DNA of 64,000 bases from Plicaturopsis crispa FD-325 SS-3 (taxonomy: Eukaryota; Basidiomycota; Agaricomycetes; Amylocorticiales; Amylocorticiaceae): the NCBI GenBank assembly GCA_000827205.1, contig KN832561.1, positions 1,151,962 through 1,215,961 of the forward strand. The letters run 5' to 3'. Positions 11,251 to 22,675 of this stretch are shown in pieces. The position numbers were made by a program, and so were the translations under genes. The stretch's first letter is position 1. The number at the start of each line of letters is the position of its first letter. Under the pieces are notes generated by a model. It was given only the letters and a program-made list of their open reading frames with translations. It was not told where the DNA came from and searched no databases.

Positions 11251-11432
11251 CCAGTCAAGGTTCCCGATTCCGAATCTATGCAGACATGCATTATGCATTA
11301 TCTCCAAATCAGCGGGTAACTCATGCTATTCTCGGATCTCGCGGCCTTCCCGGTTCTGAGCCCTGTATTTTCCTTGATGAAGGAATCCCCTTCGCCAACG
11401 GCACCGGAACAAGAGTTTAGATTTCGTGTGTG

Positions 11433-11490
11433 TATATAAAGCCCGTGTCTATGGCGGTCTCTTCTCTTTCCCTTCCCTTCCCCACCACAC
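11433..11490 (+). promoter_or_regulatory. TATA box and CT-rich tract of the TEA factor gene
   Basis: A tatataaa box (11433-11440) lies about 85 bp upstream of the ATG at 11526. It is followed by a pyrimidine tract (ctcttctctttcccttccc) around 11458-11488. A TATA box followed by a CT tract is the classical layout of strongly expressed or regulated fungal genes. This is seen in the sequence; the activity is inferred. Confidence 0.6.
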
Positions 11491-11525
11491 CAGTGATACT
11501 CAGCAACGTGCGCTTTGACGTATAA

Positions 11526-13220
11526 ATGCCTTCGCCGTTAACGACCGCCACGACAATTAATGACATCCGAGACATGTCGCCCAACGCCAATAGCAAGAAG
11601 ACATTGACGCCGCAACGCAAGCACCGCAAATTAATGAGGGATGGAACGAGTGAGGTGTGGCCGGAAGTTGTCGAGGAGGTTTTCGTCAAAGGTCTTTCGT
11701 TAATATCCGTCTCGACCGTAAATTTACTGACGGACCTCACACATAGGTCTCCGAGAATACTGGGAGTCTCCTTGGGCCACTTACTCGCGAGGACGCAGCA
11801 GGTGGCGCAATCAGTTCCTTGTAGATTATCTGAAAAAGGCGGGAATTGAGCGATCGAAGAAACAAGTAGCAAGCCATATCCAAGTATTGAGGAACATGTG
11901 GAAGGGAGAGCCAGGTTTGCACCGTGCCTCAATTCAATGCCATTAGTAGCTGAACTTCTCTTCCCAGAATACCATCTGGTCGCTGGAGGAGAAGAGCTCT
12001 TCCTCGAGACGGGCCTACTAGCGCCAGTGAAGCTTGAAGATCCGCCCGACGGCGACTCCCTCATGTCCGCTCATAGCGACGAACCCACCGATGGATCGCC
12101 CTTCGGACAGTGCTTGTCGATGTCGGATTCCTCCTCGTCTAGCCCTCTGTCCAAATGCGATGCCTCCTTTTTACAACAACCTTCCCACGAATACCAGATT
12201 CCGCGTGCAGCAGAGGCGCTCACACAGCTCGAAAGCCTAAATCTAGTGTTCCCGTCTTCACCCTCGACTCCAGGCTCCTCCTCATCGCATCACATCGCTC
12301 TACCACCCACCCACACTCCTCATACAGCCCCATACGCCACGCCTTCCTTTAATCACCGCTCTGTCCCACGCTTCACGCCTGCGTATAATCCGCCGGCTTC
12401 TGATAGCTCGAAGCGAATGGAACCCCGTCGTAACGTCGGGGGGCACACGTATCAAAATGGTGCATTACCCACAGCTCTAGGTCAACCGCCCCAAAATAGA
12501 GTGACGGGTCTTTCTGTGTGGGCGGATGGCATGAGTACATTGTCTGTTCCTTTGGATGGTGGTCGCGTGATGGCTCGCCTCAAACTGCGTTTACCATCGA
12601 TCGACGATTCCAGGAGTCCTCCCACTCTGCACGGCTTCCATGGTACCATATCCCTTGTCTCGCCGTGGACGTCGTCTGCTCAATGTATCACCAGCGTGCA
12701 CATAGGGGCCGTCTGTGCCTCGCGGGAAAGCGCCTCGTTTCAGCCATGCATGAGAAATGGACGCGACCCCGTTACCGTGTTCCTGCCTGAGTCGCCACTA
12801 AGCCGAAGCCGCTGGCTCGATGCGTGTAAGTCTTCCTTCCATGTTATGCACGTGGTTCACTAATGTATATTACGCTGTCTAGCCTGGCAGACAAGCCTCA
12901 CACAGCAGCTCGTCGTTGACGGCAGCGTTTTAGCTGTCGTTGTCTATGAGCTTCACCGTTTGGACGGTGTTGCTCCTTCGGCTGAGCTCGTGAGCGTCCA
13001 GAGGCATGACAGTGAGAAGGGACCCCAACCAGGAGCCCCGCATCCCTCGCAGTCGCATTCATACACCTATCCGCCACCAAACCATCCTCCGCCCGCCCAG
13101 TCTCCTGTACGCTCTAGGCCGTTTGAGCAAACTTCCCTTTCCTGCGCTCTTACGCCCATCACCAAAAACTCGGGAAATTCATCCATGTACGGTTCAAGAT
13201 CTACCCAGCTATTATTCTGA
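11526..13220 (+). CDS. TEA/ATTS-domain transcription factor (AbaA/Tec1/TEAD family)
   Basis: Exons 11526-11691, 11747-11914, 11968-12825 and 12883-13220 join in frame. The TEA domain spans the first two exons. It begins RKHRKLMRDGTSEVWPEVVE, continues REYWESPWATYSRGRSRWRN, and ends with the recognition helix GIERSKKQVASHIQVLRNMW. The RSKKQVASHIQVLR core is diagnostic of the family (TCS-element, CATTCY, binding). The rest is Ser/Pro-rich, with one moderately structured block (residues near VTGLSVWADGMSTLSVPLD and SLTQQLVVDGSVLAVVVYEL) that may correspond to a degenerate co-activator-binding region. In ascomycetes AbaA and Tec1 govern conidiation, filamentation and mating responses. In basidiomycetes the role is less defined, so a developmental function is inferred only. 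Confidence 0.9.
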
Positions 13221-13544
13221 GTGGTTCTGTACACAAAACGAGACGATTGGACTTCTGTATCTTGTAGCTCATGTTTTTTGGACCGTTGACTGATTCTCTG
13301 TTATATGTACCTGATTTATCGCATAAATAACGCTTTCTGGACTTCACCTCTACTTCCTTACGCCCACTTTCGTCCCCTATGTTTTCATAGTGACCATGTA
13401 TTCGCTGGGACCCCATCCGTGTAGACTCGAAAATATAATGAACGAACACTCATAATATCGCAACGAGCAAGCGGGATTCATAGATTGCGCGCGTAAACGA
13501 AGGTAGAGGCACGATCGTTGCATTCCGCACTATAGCTACATAGG
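13221..13544. other. convergent 3' region TEA factor/NOC3
   Basis: AT-rich 3' flanks of two convergent genes. I see no additional gene or repeat in it. Confidence 0.5.
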
Positions 13545-16374
13545 CTATGAACGTTCATAAGACAGAAGCTTTTTGGCCTCCAGCCTCACCCTTGGATCGC
13601 AGTGACTTCGATGCAGGAGATGCAGCTCCCAGAAAGATGTCCCGAATGGATTGCAAAGCTGCGGGTCGTCGATGTCGGCGCGATATACACCATCTGCCGT
13701 TCTATCCTCAGTAGATAGAAGGGCCTCCAGTTTCGGGTCCTTCGCAACCAAACCGGCTACGAAGTCGATGGTCCGCAAAGTTGTCGCGGGTGGCCAGTTG
13801 AGCGATGCTGTCAGCAGTCGCTTAGCAAAGGCAGCGGAACGCCAAGGCGGCGCGGTGGTCCCGGTGGTCCGCGGGGAGAAAACAATGTTCAGCGCGCGAA
13901 AGAGCATGTCCGCAACAGACGGAGCTTTCGATCCTCGAGCTTCGGCGATGGGAGACGACGAAGGATGTACCTCAATCGTAGGTAGAAGACCGAGGGGAAG
14001 AATGATGGCATACAGCTGAGCAATGAAGTCACTAAGGTCGATATTCAGGGCCTCGCCTAAGGGGGACGTGTGAGAAAGGGAGACATAACGGTAAAAAAAA
14101 TGGTACCTTGTCCGGAGAGTAGTTCGAAAGCCGTAACAATACAAAGAAGACGATGTTGAATATCTCGAGTGTCCTTGGGATCAGAGAGAGGCACTTCCTC
14201 GTCTTCGTCGTCTACCTCCCGCGAGATCAAATCTTTCAGGACCTTCATAAGATCCTTGAAGAAGTCGATGTTAACCATGTGCGCGTATTTCGAGATGCCG
14301 CGTAAGGCAGCTGGGAGAAGGGGAGTCGGACGAGGGTTCTTTATTATCCGGAAATAAAGGACGAAAAGAAGTTTAAGCGCTTCTGTTTGCTGCGGTCTCG
14401 GATGAGGAACAAGTTCGACAATGAAAAAGTGGCGACTTACTGCAACAGCCCGTTCTTCTTTGTCAACCTCAGCTTCAGCCTCCCGAAATTCCTTTTCGAT
14501 CTCTTTCTTCTCCTTCATGGTTTTCTGCGCCTTCTTGCTCAGATGTGGCTGCGTGGTGGCTTTGCCCTTGGCACGCCTCTCCGCAGCACGGCCCTTCGAG
14601 TGCAGCTTACCTTTCGTATCTTCGTTTCTATCCGCCTTGGATTCTGAAGCCCGAACCCCGAGTTCGGTCTTCAATCGGAGGTGAATTAGGCACGAGAGTA
14701 CCTCAGGATGTACATTGAATTTCCGCTCCTTGACCATCCTGTTTAGTAGCCGTACGATTTCCAGAGAGGGGACGCCAGTAAGGTCATCACGGAAAACAGA
14801 AATGATGGTGTTGAGGCATAAGTCGGAAGACTAGATGCATATCAGCGTGCAATTACTTAAGATCTGCGAGCAGTATTTACGAACCTTGTCCCAAGACTTC
14901 TTGCTCAGATGCGCGACAATGCAAGCCATGAGATTGACGCGGAAGTTGAAATGGGTGACCTCAGCGGCCAAAGTGCACATACACTGTAAAGCGACTTCGG
15001 CAAGCTCTGTCTTGCCTAGTCATAAACCATCAATTGTGTGATCATGAGCGAGGCTTTGAAATGCTTACCTTTCAGCTCGGCCTCTAACGACCGCAGATAC
15101 GTTTGGTACACTACCAGGAGCCCTTGCTCAAATTCGCGAGTCTGTGCAACCATCTGGCTGACTTTCTCGGCCTTCTCCTTATCCGTGAGCGCACGTATCC
15201 GGTAGCCAGGTATTATGTCCTTGAATACGGCCAACTGAGATAGTAAGGCGAGTTTCCGGATGATGATATCGTTTGCTACCGGCTCCGGGTGCGTTGGACT
15301 CGATATGGATGACAGAGAGAAGGTATGTAGACGCCGCAGAAGTCCGAGCTATCTTTCAATTAGCATATAAAGCAAAGAATACTGGCAGAAGTGCGTACGC
15401 TGTTTTCGGGCTCGGCGACAATCTCCTGACATATGCCAGCAATTTGATCCTTCGCGCCCTGCACCGCTGCTTTCCGTGATTTATTCCCAACGACGTCGAT
15501 GACAGCGGGGCGACCAAAGCGACCGCCGGTAGATATGTCGTCTACCCTCCACCTTTCGTTTCGGACAGCAGGCACCTCCTCCTCTTCGTCGTCACTTTCA
15601 TCGGTTTCCGACACTGCAATTGCATTGGTCCCGGTCTTCTGTATTCGCCCGTCTGCCAACTTTATAGGCAAGCGCTGGACGGGAAATTTTTTGTCCTCGT
15701 CCCAAGATGGTCTTCGCTTTCGAGGTTGTGTTTCATACGGCATTTCAGCATCAGAGTCGAGCTCGCTTCCAGCTGGCTGGTGCGCTACATTCCCTTCGTC
15801 CTCTGAACCCCCTAGAGAAGAATCGCCAGAATTCGAAGGACCGGCCGAGATTAGGTCGTCGTCTAAGCCGGAGCTCCATGCGTCGTCGTCCTCGTCATGC
15901 GAGTCGATAGATGGTAGGTCATCGTCGATGGGGGCCTTAGGTGCGGGTCTATTTAGACGGTGCAAGCGCTCCGTTTCTTTTTTACTCCTGGGATACAACT
16001 TCAGTGTACTATAAATACATCAAGTGAAAAATCACTGACCTAGTAATTCCTTTCTGATCCAGACTGTTCAAAAACGACACGGCACCACCGTATGCGTCGA
16101 GGACGTCCATGTCCTGGTCCGAGAGTTCCACATCGTCGTCCGCGTGAGTCGGTACTGGAATAACGCCTCGATCGGCAGCTTTTTCCTTCCCTTTCTCCTT
16201 TTGCTTCTGCCCGTTTTTTTGAAGGCCTTTTTTGGATGGTGGTCCTGACCCGACCTTGCGTTTCTTGGACGCTGGGCCCTAGCAAGGTGTAAGCACGATA
16301 GATCGGAGATTATCGAGGCAAGCAATTACCTGTACTGCCTGGGCTGACCTTTTCCCGTTGGGCTTTACACCCAT
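13545..16374 (-). CDS. NOC3: NOC3-like nucleolar complex protein
   Basis: The start MGVKPNGKRSAQAVQ at 16374 leads into a Lys-rich nuclear region (GPASKKRKVGSG) and an acidic block (DDDVELSDQDMDVLDAYGG), then AVSFLNSLDQKGIT. A second exon has an Asp/Ser-rich disordered part (DSHDEDDDAWSSGLDDDLIS). The Noc3 core follows, with QLAVFKDIIPGYRIR, the sequence after LRSLEAELKGK, VHPEVLSCLIHLRLKTELG and a Lys/Glu-rich coiled coil (KKAQKTMKEKKEIEKEF). The CBF/Mak21-type C-terminus contains LLFVLYFRIIKNPRPTPLLP, GISKYAHMVNIDFFKDLM, FAKRLLTASLNWPP and NPFGTSFWELHLLHRSHCDP. These motifs match the Noc3/FAD24 family. Family role: with Noc2 it escorts pre-60S particles from nucleolus to nucleoplasm, and it is also reported in replication licensing. 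It is divergent with APC5 over a 256-bp gap. Confidence 0.9.
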
Positions 16375-16630
16375 TACACGAGAAGTAAATTCAGATACGT
16401 TGGCGAGAGTTGAGGATGGTAGAGCGTTAACGTTTCAGAGACGCAGCAGAGATTTTGAGAGCAATCTTTTTTCAAAAGAGGATATGCCCCTATCTTCCCT
16501 TTAACGCGTCGCGGCAGTCGCGCATGAGTTTCAAAGCTAACGTCCACCATATCCTCTGGCGAAAACATTTCACTGCTTCAACGCCCAATATCTCCTTTAC
16601 TAGAAAATCGCAGTGTCTAGTTTCATTGCA

Positions 16631-19579
16631 ATGAGCCAAGTGCCGCAGCCCACCAATCATGTTCTTCGCCCTCATCACGTCAACCTCTTGACAATATTCA
16701 TGCTCACGTTCCGAGAAGGCGTGCAGGAGAAACTACCAGCTTCGTTTATATTGCATGTGTATCGCGTCCTATTAAGCGAGGTTTCCGAGGCGAGTCCCCC
16801 CACCATTTCTCAGTCACCCTGCATGAACCCCGCAATCAGGTCACAGAACCGCGATCGCGTGAAGAGTTATTCAGGGACCTCACGTTGGGCCGCAGGACTG
16901 ATTCTCCAGATGCTGAGAAATTGAGATATGCTTGGTTGAATGCTGTGGGTTATGTCGTCCTGAAAAAAGAAGGGCACATTTAATGCTCAATCTAGTATAG
17001 AAATCTTCAGACGCCCGACGACATGACCAACTTCTTCCACAGTAAGTTTTAGCTTAACATGGGACATGCCTCAGTCCACTGAAGGACCCATCTTATAGAT
17101 GTACCTGGGTTGTATCTTGAAAAATCTGAAGACGACGTTAGTATCTTATTTGCTGGGCTGGCGCACATTGACGAATGCTTCGACAGGACCCTCCAATTTT
17201 GGTATGCCACCCCTACAGAATCGGTAGCAAACGCTCACGAGAGCATTCAGCTACGTCGCTCAATATTTGGTTATTTCTGCCGACGTTGTTTCGTCAGCTT
17301 CGTTAAGCTCTCCTTCTCGGCTGTGGTGAACCTTACGAGGGATTATCAAGCGTGGACTGGCGGCAACCTGCGTGCTGGGTATGGTCCACTACCAAAAGAG
17401 CATATATACAACGGTATGCATATCGCTCCGATCTTTTACGCGCACCCTGAATTGTCCTAGCGGAGAGGCTGTTGTTCAGGACTCAAGGCGATAGAAATAT
17501 ATGGGCCCAACCAGACACGTTCTCCGAGTGCGTGCCGCTATGTATGGGCCTAGCATTCTGCGTCTCTGGGGACTAATCACCATTCAGGTGGGAGAAAGAG
17601 CTCGCGACAGGAGACGAAAACTATGCAACAGAGAATTTACGACGGTTCTTCGAGCAACATTTTCATGAAAGCCACGATTCGTGCGTAGTCGCCAGCATGT
17701 CATCTCACTCTTGATTTGACCTTTTGAATTGCAGTGGCTTCCGCCAACACGCAGTACTGAACCTCGTTCGAATGCACTATATTCGCCAAGAATATCCCGC
17801 GGCCAGAAAGGTAGCTATTCAATTTCATATCGGCTTGAGTAATATTGGAACGTTCTTTATGTATCGCACAGCTATTGCAAGAGGCCATTGCTGTCGCTAG
17901 AACGAGCGGAGACAAGATCACCCTCCAACACTGTATCAGGTAGGTACATATTTGATACGTTATTTCCCGCGCGTGCTCATTGTATATAGTCTAAAGCATC
18001 GCATGCCACCGATAACAGAGGGGACAAAACCTGTTCTCAATGAAATACAGCCCAATCTTCATCCGTTAGAGGTCTTGTTCGACATCTCAAAACTCATGAC
18101 AATCGAAAACGTGCGGCGTCGACTCTTCATCGCATGGTGTATACGCTTATCAATAATGACTGAACAGGAACAACCGTTGAGCGCATCTTTCGAAAAACTT
18201 GTACAGGCGGTCGGACTTTATGACCATTGTGTTGATGCGCAGACCATTCCGATAGTAGAAGCGGAACAGTGGGGCCAACATGCTGTGCAGTCCGTCTTAT
18301 GGAGTGCCGCTGGTATGCGTTCTTACACTGTGTCGATTCTCTAATCAACACAACGCTTTACTAGGGTCTGAACAACTGGCTGCTATCGAAGAGAATATTG
18401 TTACTGCGTTCACCGAAGTCGGTGGGGAGGACAACAACAGGTTTACGGTCACATTGAACCGGGCATATAAGGTTAGTATGTGTTGTTATCCTACGTCTCT
18501 GTCATTGGTGAATTACGCTCATCTTATATTCAGCACGCGAGGCAAGGAAGATACGAAGATGGGCTCGCAACGCTGCTTGATCCAGATGTGTGGCGGGGAA
18601 TTTCTGTCAACGATTATATGGTATGGTCTAATGAAATCTGGCAAATCCTTATTCTACGCGCGACCCGTCGGTACGTGCTTCCCGTGCGTGCATGTACCAT
18701 AGGCAACTTATAACGCCATTCAACCACAGAGGACAAATGCGACTATATCACGAGTTTCTTCTACCGCGTCAACCTCCGGGGCAATTCAATCCCAGAGAGT
18801 ATGTATTTGACGGGAAGACATCTGTACCCTCAGTAATCCGAGATCATCTCCTCCAATTCATGCTTGCGCGGGTAGGTCCATGTTTCTGCACGTTATAAAC
18901 ACTGCTTGCTGACGACGCACGCGTCCTCCGTAGAGATCAGAGCAGCCTACAAATGCCGTCGAAAAACTCCTCGTGGCGCTGTGGCGTTCTGAATTTCAAG
19001 GTCGCATGGACTTTTACAGGACCGGCATGGTTCTGCTCGCGGACGTGGGCATGGAATTCGGGATGACGAAACGGTCACGAAGGATCCTTGAGGAGATCAT
19101 GCCGCAGGTATAGCATCGCCCTGCCTTGTCGATATGAGCATTATTGACTTGCATACAGGTTATCAACGGTGACGACTTGGAACAGCGGGCACTTGCGTGC
19201 TTCGTGTTCGCACGGTGCATCATCGCGTCCGCGGACGATGACTCCGCCGGTAATGTTCACCTTAGTATTGCTTCAGAAGTCGTACTGACAGGGTCAAACA
19301 GCTCAATCTCAGGCACTCCATGAAGCACTCGGTTTCCTACGAATATCGGAATCCGACTACGCCTCGCTAGAGATGCTCAGCTCCCTGATGGATGTGCAAT
19401 ACCTGCTCTCTGTCGTTTATCATAATCTTGACATGCACGTTCAACAACGGGAAGCCTCCGCTCGTCACTTCTCTACCAAGAAGGACATGGAGCACGGCGA
19501 GGAAATCGTCGTAGAAAACCAGGTTACAGAAGTATGGAAGGTTGTGACTGAAGTAGGGGCGGCCCTAGCATTGAGATAG
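16631..19579 (+). CDS. APC5: anaphase-promoting complex subunit 5
   Basis: The start MSQVPQPTNHVLRPHHVNLL at 16631 is followed by many short exons separated by introns of about 50-65 nt. Recognisable Apc5 features are LLTIFMLTFREGVQEKLPAS, FSAVVNLTRDYQAWTGGNLR, an RRFFEQHFHESHDSG segment followed by helical TPR-like repeats (QHAVLNLVRMHYIRQEYPAA, LLQEAIAVARTSGDKITLQH, CISLKHR), and a C-terminal solenoid with HEALGFLRISESDYASLEML. The last exon ends KVVTEVGAALALR at 19579. Family role: Apc5 is a scaffold subunit of the APC/C E3 ligase that joins the Apc1-Apc4 platform to the TPR arm, driving mitotic exit. Length and motif order fit the fungal family. I did not verify every internal junction. 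Confidence 0.85.
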
Positions 19580-20005
19580 GTCAGTGGATCGTAGTGTATA
19601 TGCAGTGTATGCATGTAAACGCTATGCACGCTTGATGCACACACAATATGAAGTTAATTCAACATTTGCCAGTGGAGCGATTTCGATTATGGCAGGGCGA
19701 ACGCCGAACCAACGGGTATGCATAAATAAGTTGTTAAAGTTCATTCGAAGGAAATTACAATATGAAAAAGACAGAAAATTGGACAGCATATCGGGGGGAA
19801 AGAGTCACGGTCGGACGTCGTCGTCGTCATGGTCGACATTGAATAAAAGAGGGTTGGGCATGTTATGGTCTACAGTGCGGCGAGCTGGTGCCGTCGGAAC
19901 TGTGCTCAAGATAAGTTTGTGACGACCACCAGACGTAAACTTTGAACGGACCATGCTCGTCGGAAGTGGGTTGTCACGGTTGGGGGTATGTTCGCAGTAC
20001 GTGCG
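19580..20005. other. convergent intergenic region after APC5
   Basis: A 112-codon open frame (19584-19922) begins just after the APC5 stop. It has no recognisable family and a Ser/Arg-rich composition that mirrors tgacgacgacgacgt-type DNA. It is regarded as untranslated flank. Confidence 0.4.
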
Positions 20006-20641
20006 TCACGCTGTTGAAATTGAGGTTAGGAAGACATACCACAGAAAGCAGCAGGCAACTTACATGGTGGCGCTTTAGCAGAGCGCTTCCACTGCCACTC
20101 CTCTAAGTCGAGGAACCAGCGGCCTGGGGCGCCACCGAAAAACTCCTTCAACTTTGCCTGTTCCTCTTGAATTGGAAAGGACGTATAGTTGGTCCCGACC
20201 ACGAAGATGTAGATGTAGTCGCCGTTTTCGAACGCCGCTTCGAAGCCCATATGCCCAGTGTCATGGATCCCCAAGTGTTCTACGATGGCCAAGATTATAG
20301 CAGGATCGGAAATAGTGTCTTCGACGTTCGGAGTATTGTCCGGCCCACAGACCAACACCAAGTCATGCTCTTCGGCGAACTTCATGATGGCACCTTCATC
20401 GATAGCCCAGCCGTAGCGCAAGATAGGAGGTGCGAGTTTTTTACAGTTTCGAGGAACAAGATAGCTTGGTAGAGGATTGAGAGGCTGCTGTGTCAGGGCC
20501 TTAAGGTAATCCTGTAAACCAGAGTCAACTTGAATATGTGCGGGGAAAGCAGTATAGGATACGCACCCCATGAACGTATCTAGAGCCCTCTGCGGGCGCG
20601 AAGAGGGGTTTCTTTTTCGTTGTAGTAGCAGTGGCGCTCAT
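20006..20641 (-). CDS. unrecognised protein of about 180 aa
   Basis: Exon 1 begins MSATATTTKKKPLFAPAEGS at 20641. Donor ggggtgcgt and acceptor gtttacag (58-nt intron) give HG-DYLKALTQQPLNPLPSY in frame. The last intron (donor gtaagt) ends with a one-codon tail, so translation stops at 20006. The body contains LRYGWAIDEGAIMKFAEEHD, DPAIILAIVEHLGIHDTGHM, YIYIFVVGTNYTSF and GGAPGRWFLDLEEWQWKR. It has no signal peptide or clear membrane segment, and looks like a small soluble alpha/beta protein. I do not recognise the family. A TATA box (20709-20714 on the minus strand) sits 68 bp upstream, which supports the start. Confidence 0.7.
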
Positions 20642-20708
20642 GATAGAAAGGATATGGGCTCGACAAGAGGTTGAAACGAACCTCGATGGTGTGTCACGGG
20701 GAATCACA

Positions 20709-20714
20709 TTTATA
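20709..20714 (-). promoter_or_regulatory. TATA box for the minus-strand gene starting at 20641
   Basis: The minus strand reads tataaa here, followed by a short leader to the ATG at 20641. The distance (68 bp) is normal for fungal TATA promoters. Confidence 0.5.
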
Positions 20715-21225
20715 CTTAGAGACTGGTGCCGCGGACTCCGAATTATTTGTGTGCGCCCATGGCCAGCCTGACCAGTACAGTACTACTGGGCCGCAAGTAG
20801 CCGGTGGATCTTGAAACTTCCCTCGTCGACTCATCGCTGCATTGTTTCAGCTTCCATACTACAATGCACTAAATTTTGCTTTGTTCAATATCTAGCCGAT
20901 GGAGGAGAAACAATGGATCGGGGGCAAATTGCATCTTTTTGGCCTCACGCCCTTGTCACGCCCCAGCCAGTTTGTCTCAGGTGGCGCAGTTATTGCCGTG
21001 CACCGAAAAACATGTGTATGTGTGTTCCTGAAACGTTTGTCCTGGACGGTCCGCTAACAGCCTACGATATCGCGGAGGAATTCGAGAGGTCTCAAAGTGA
21101 ACTCTTCGAACAATGGCTTTTGCCATGCAACTTCCGTCGTGACCGCCCTTTAAAGTACTCGCCCGCTGGCAATGATCCTCTCAGTGCGCAAGCCCATTTT
21201 CCTCGCCCAGCTTTCACTACCAACC
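20715..21225. other. region upstream of the 21.2-kb gene, with a possible extra 5' exon
   Basis: A stretch starting at ATG 20900 reads MEEKQWIGGKLHLFGLTPLS, FVSGGAVIAVHRK. A good donor (gtatgtgtgt) and an acceptor with branch site (gctaacag, about 21060) precede another protein-like frame, YDIAEEFERSQSELFEQWLL. I could not join these in frame to the ATG at 21226. Either the gene begins earlier than annotated, or a separate small gene lies here. Confidence 0.3.
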
Positions 21226-22232
21226 ATGCCACGTTCACCATGGCCCGAAGATACAGCCGTTGCGCTGCGTTTGCATGATCATATGCGTATGTTACAAACC
21301 GCATTTCAGGAAGCTCGCGACGATTCACGCCAAGGCGATGTCATGGAGCATCCATGGTACGAGGGCTGGAACTTGGCTCTATCTTACCTATGCAGCATCT
21401 GGGGTTGTGACGAATGGTACCTGTCCACCGTGCCCCAAGGTCGTGTCTCACACCGCTACCGCGAAGACGGCGATCGTTCTATGGGCGACGACACAGGTGG
21501 GTACTTCTAAGTTCTGATTCCTGTATGTTGGCTTAACGTCGATCAGGCATCCGCTATCTAACTCGTGGACAGATTCGTCGGACCGGGGCGACCGTTGAAA
21601 GTATACCTGATGTAGGGGAGGACGATTCGCATGAGTCTGTGGATGACATGTCGATCGACTCTGACTTCGATCCCGATTTGTCGCTCAATTCGAACCCGCC
21701 GGATAAGGATGAAGAGGAGAAGGGCAAATACCGTTTGGTCGACTTTCTAACGCTGCGACGCGAACGCCACAACCCTTTCCCGGATAGCAAAGTCATCATC
21801 GTTTCTACAGAAATCAAAGCCCTCCCGTACGATATCGTGCCTGTCCATGTGCTCTCCAAATCCGCTCGTCTGGCCTTCAGCCGCGCATTACTTTGCCAAG
21901 TCATTCAGCAGGTGCAATTCGCGTTCTACGAGTTCGAACACCAAGACGTCATAACTGCAATATCTGCCGTTGGCGATTGGTGCCGCTTCTTCGTTTTCGA
22001 ACGCTCGCACACGCCCCCGCTTACGAACAAGCCGGCTCCTAAGGATCGCTATCGCCCTAAACCTGGCGAGAAGGTTGCGAAGATTCCGGTATACAGTACG
22101 AAAATATGCAGGGTGGTGGACTATACGGAGAATGGTCTCCCATGCTCTGATTACAGTGCGGCGTTCAAGAAAGAGTGGGCGGATGCGATGGACCGAGTTC
22201 CTCTGACGACGGCCAGCGGGATGGCGTTTTGA
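21226..22232 (+). CDS. unrecognised protein, possible PD-(D/E)XK-like fold
   Basis: Exons 21226-21496 and 21547-22232 join in frame across one 50-nt intron (TG-IRYLTRG). The N-terminus (MPRSPWPEDTAVALRLHDHM) precedes a Trp/Tyr-rich region (HPWYEGWNLALSYLCSIWG). The acidic linker (VDDMSIDSDFDPDLSLNSN) leads to a conserved-looking block: YRLVDFLTLRRERHNPF, KVIIVSTEIKALP, RALLCQVIQQVQFAFYEF and VITAISAVGDWCRFFVFER. The order Asp, then Glu-x-Lys at the end of a beta strand, then a Gln-rich helix resembles the catalytic core of PD-(D/E)XK phosphodiesterases. That resemblance is my inference from pattern alone. Proteins of this general type are common in Agaricomycetes without known function. It lacks any membrane segment. 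Confidence 0.7.
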
Positions 22233-22675
22233 AGCTTGGGGGGAGGTCTAAACCATGTCCGCATGTCGAATGAAATCAATGTACTTACCCTTCCAATCGC
22301 GGTAAAACAACTCGTCACCGGTTCACCGTATGCGATGCATGAGCAGTGAATAGCGGGATGGATGACGCGTGACGGTAAAGCTCACCCTGAGTTCGCCACT
22401 CCCTGGTCAAGGAAAATTCAAGGTCAAATTCGACGCAAGTCAGGTACTAAGGCCAACGTTTCGTATTATCAAGGGAGACTAATAGTCAGCTCATGGTAGT
22501 GAGCAGTGAGTGTCACACAAGGGCATCAGTCGGTCAGGACTCGGCGGCTACACATATATTTATTTTTCTATCGTACAAAGGCCGTCGCCGTCATGTACAG
22601 TACCACATACAAGCAACAGTCAAACACTTTCTGGAGGAATTTCGCCATAGTGTCAGTGTACTACTAAGTCCTCAA
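22233..22675. other. convergent intergenic region
   Basis: 3' flanks of the gene ending at 22232 and the minus-strand gene ending at 22676. No gene, tRNA or clear repeat is visible. Confidence 0.4.

Noticed and set aside
19584-19922. 112-codon open frame directly after APC5
   Set aside because: No family, repetitive Ser/Arg composition from simple DNA, and it lies where APC5 3' untranslated sequence is expected.
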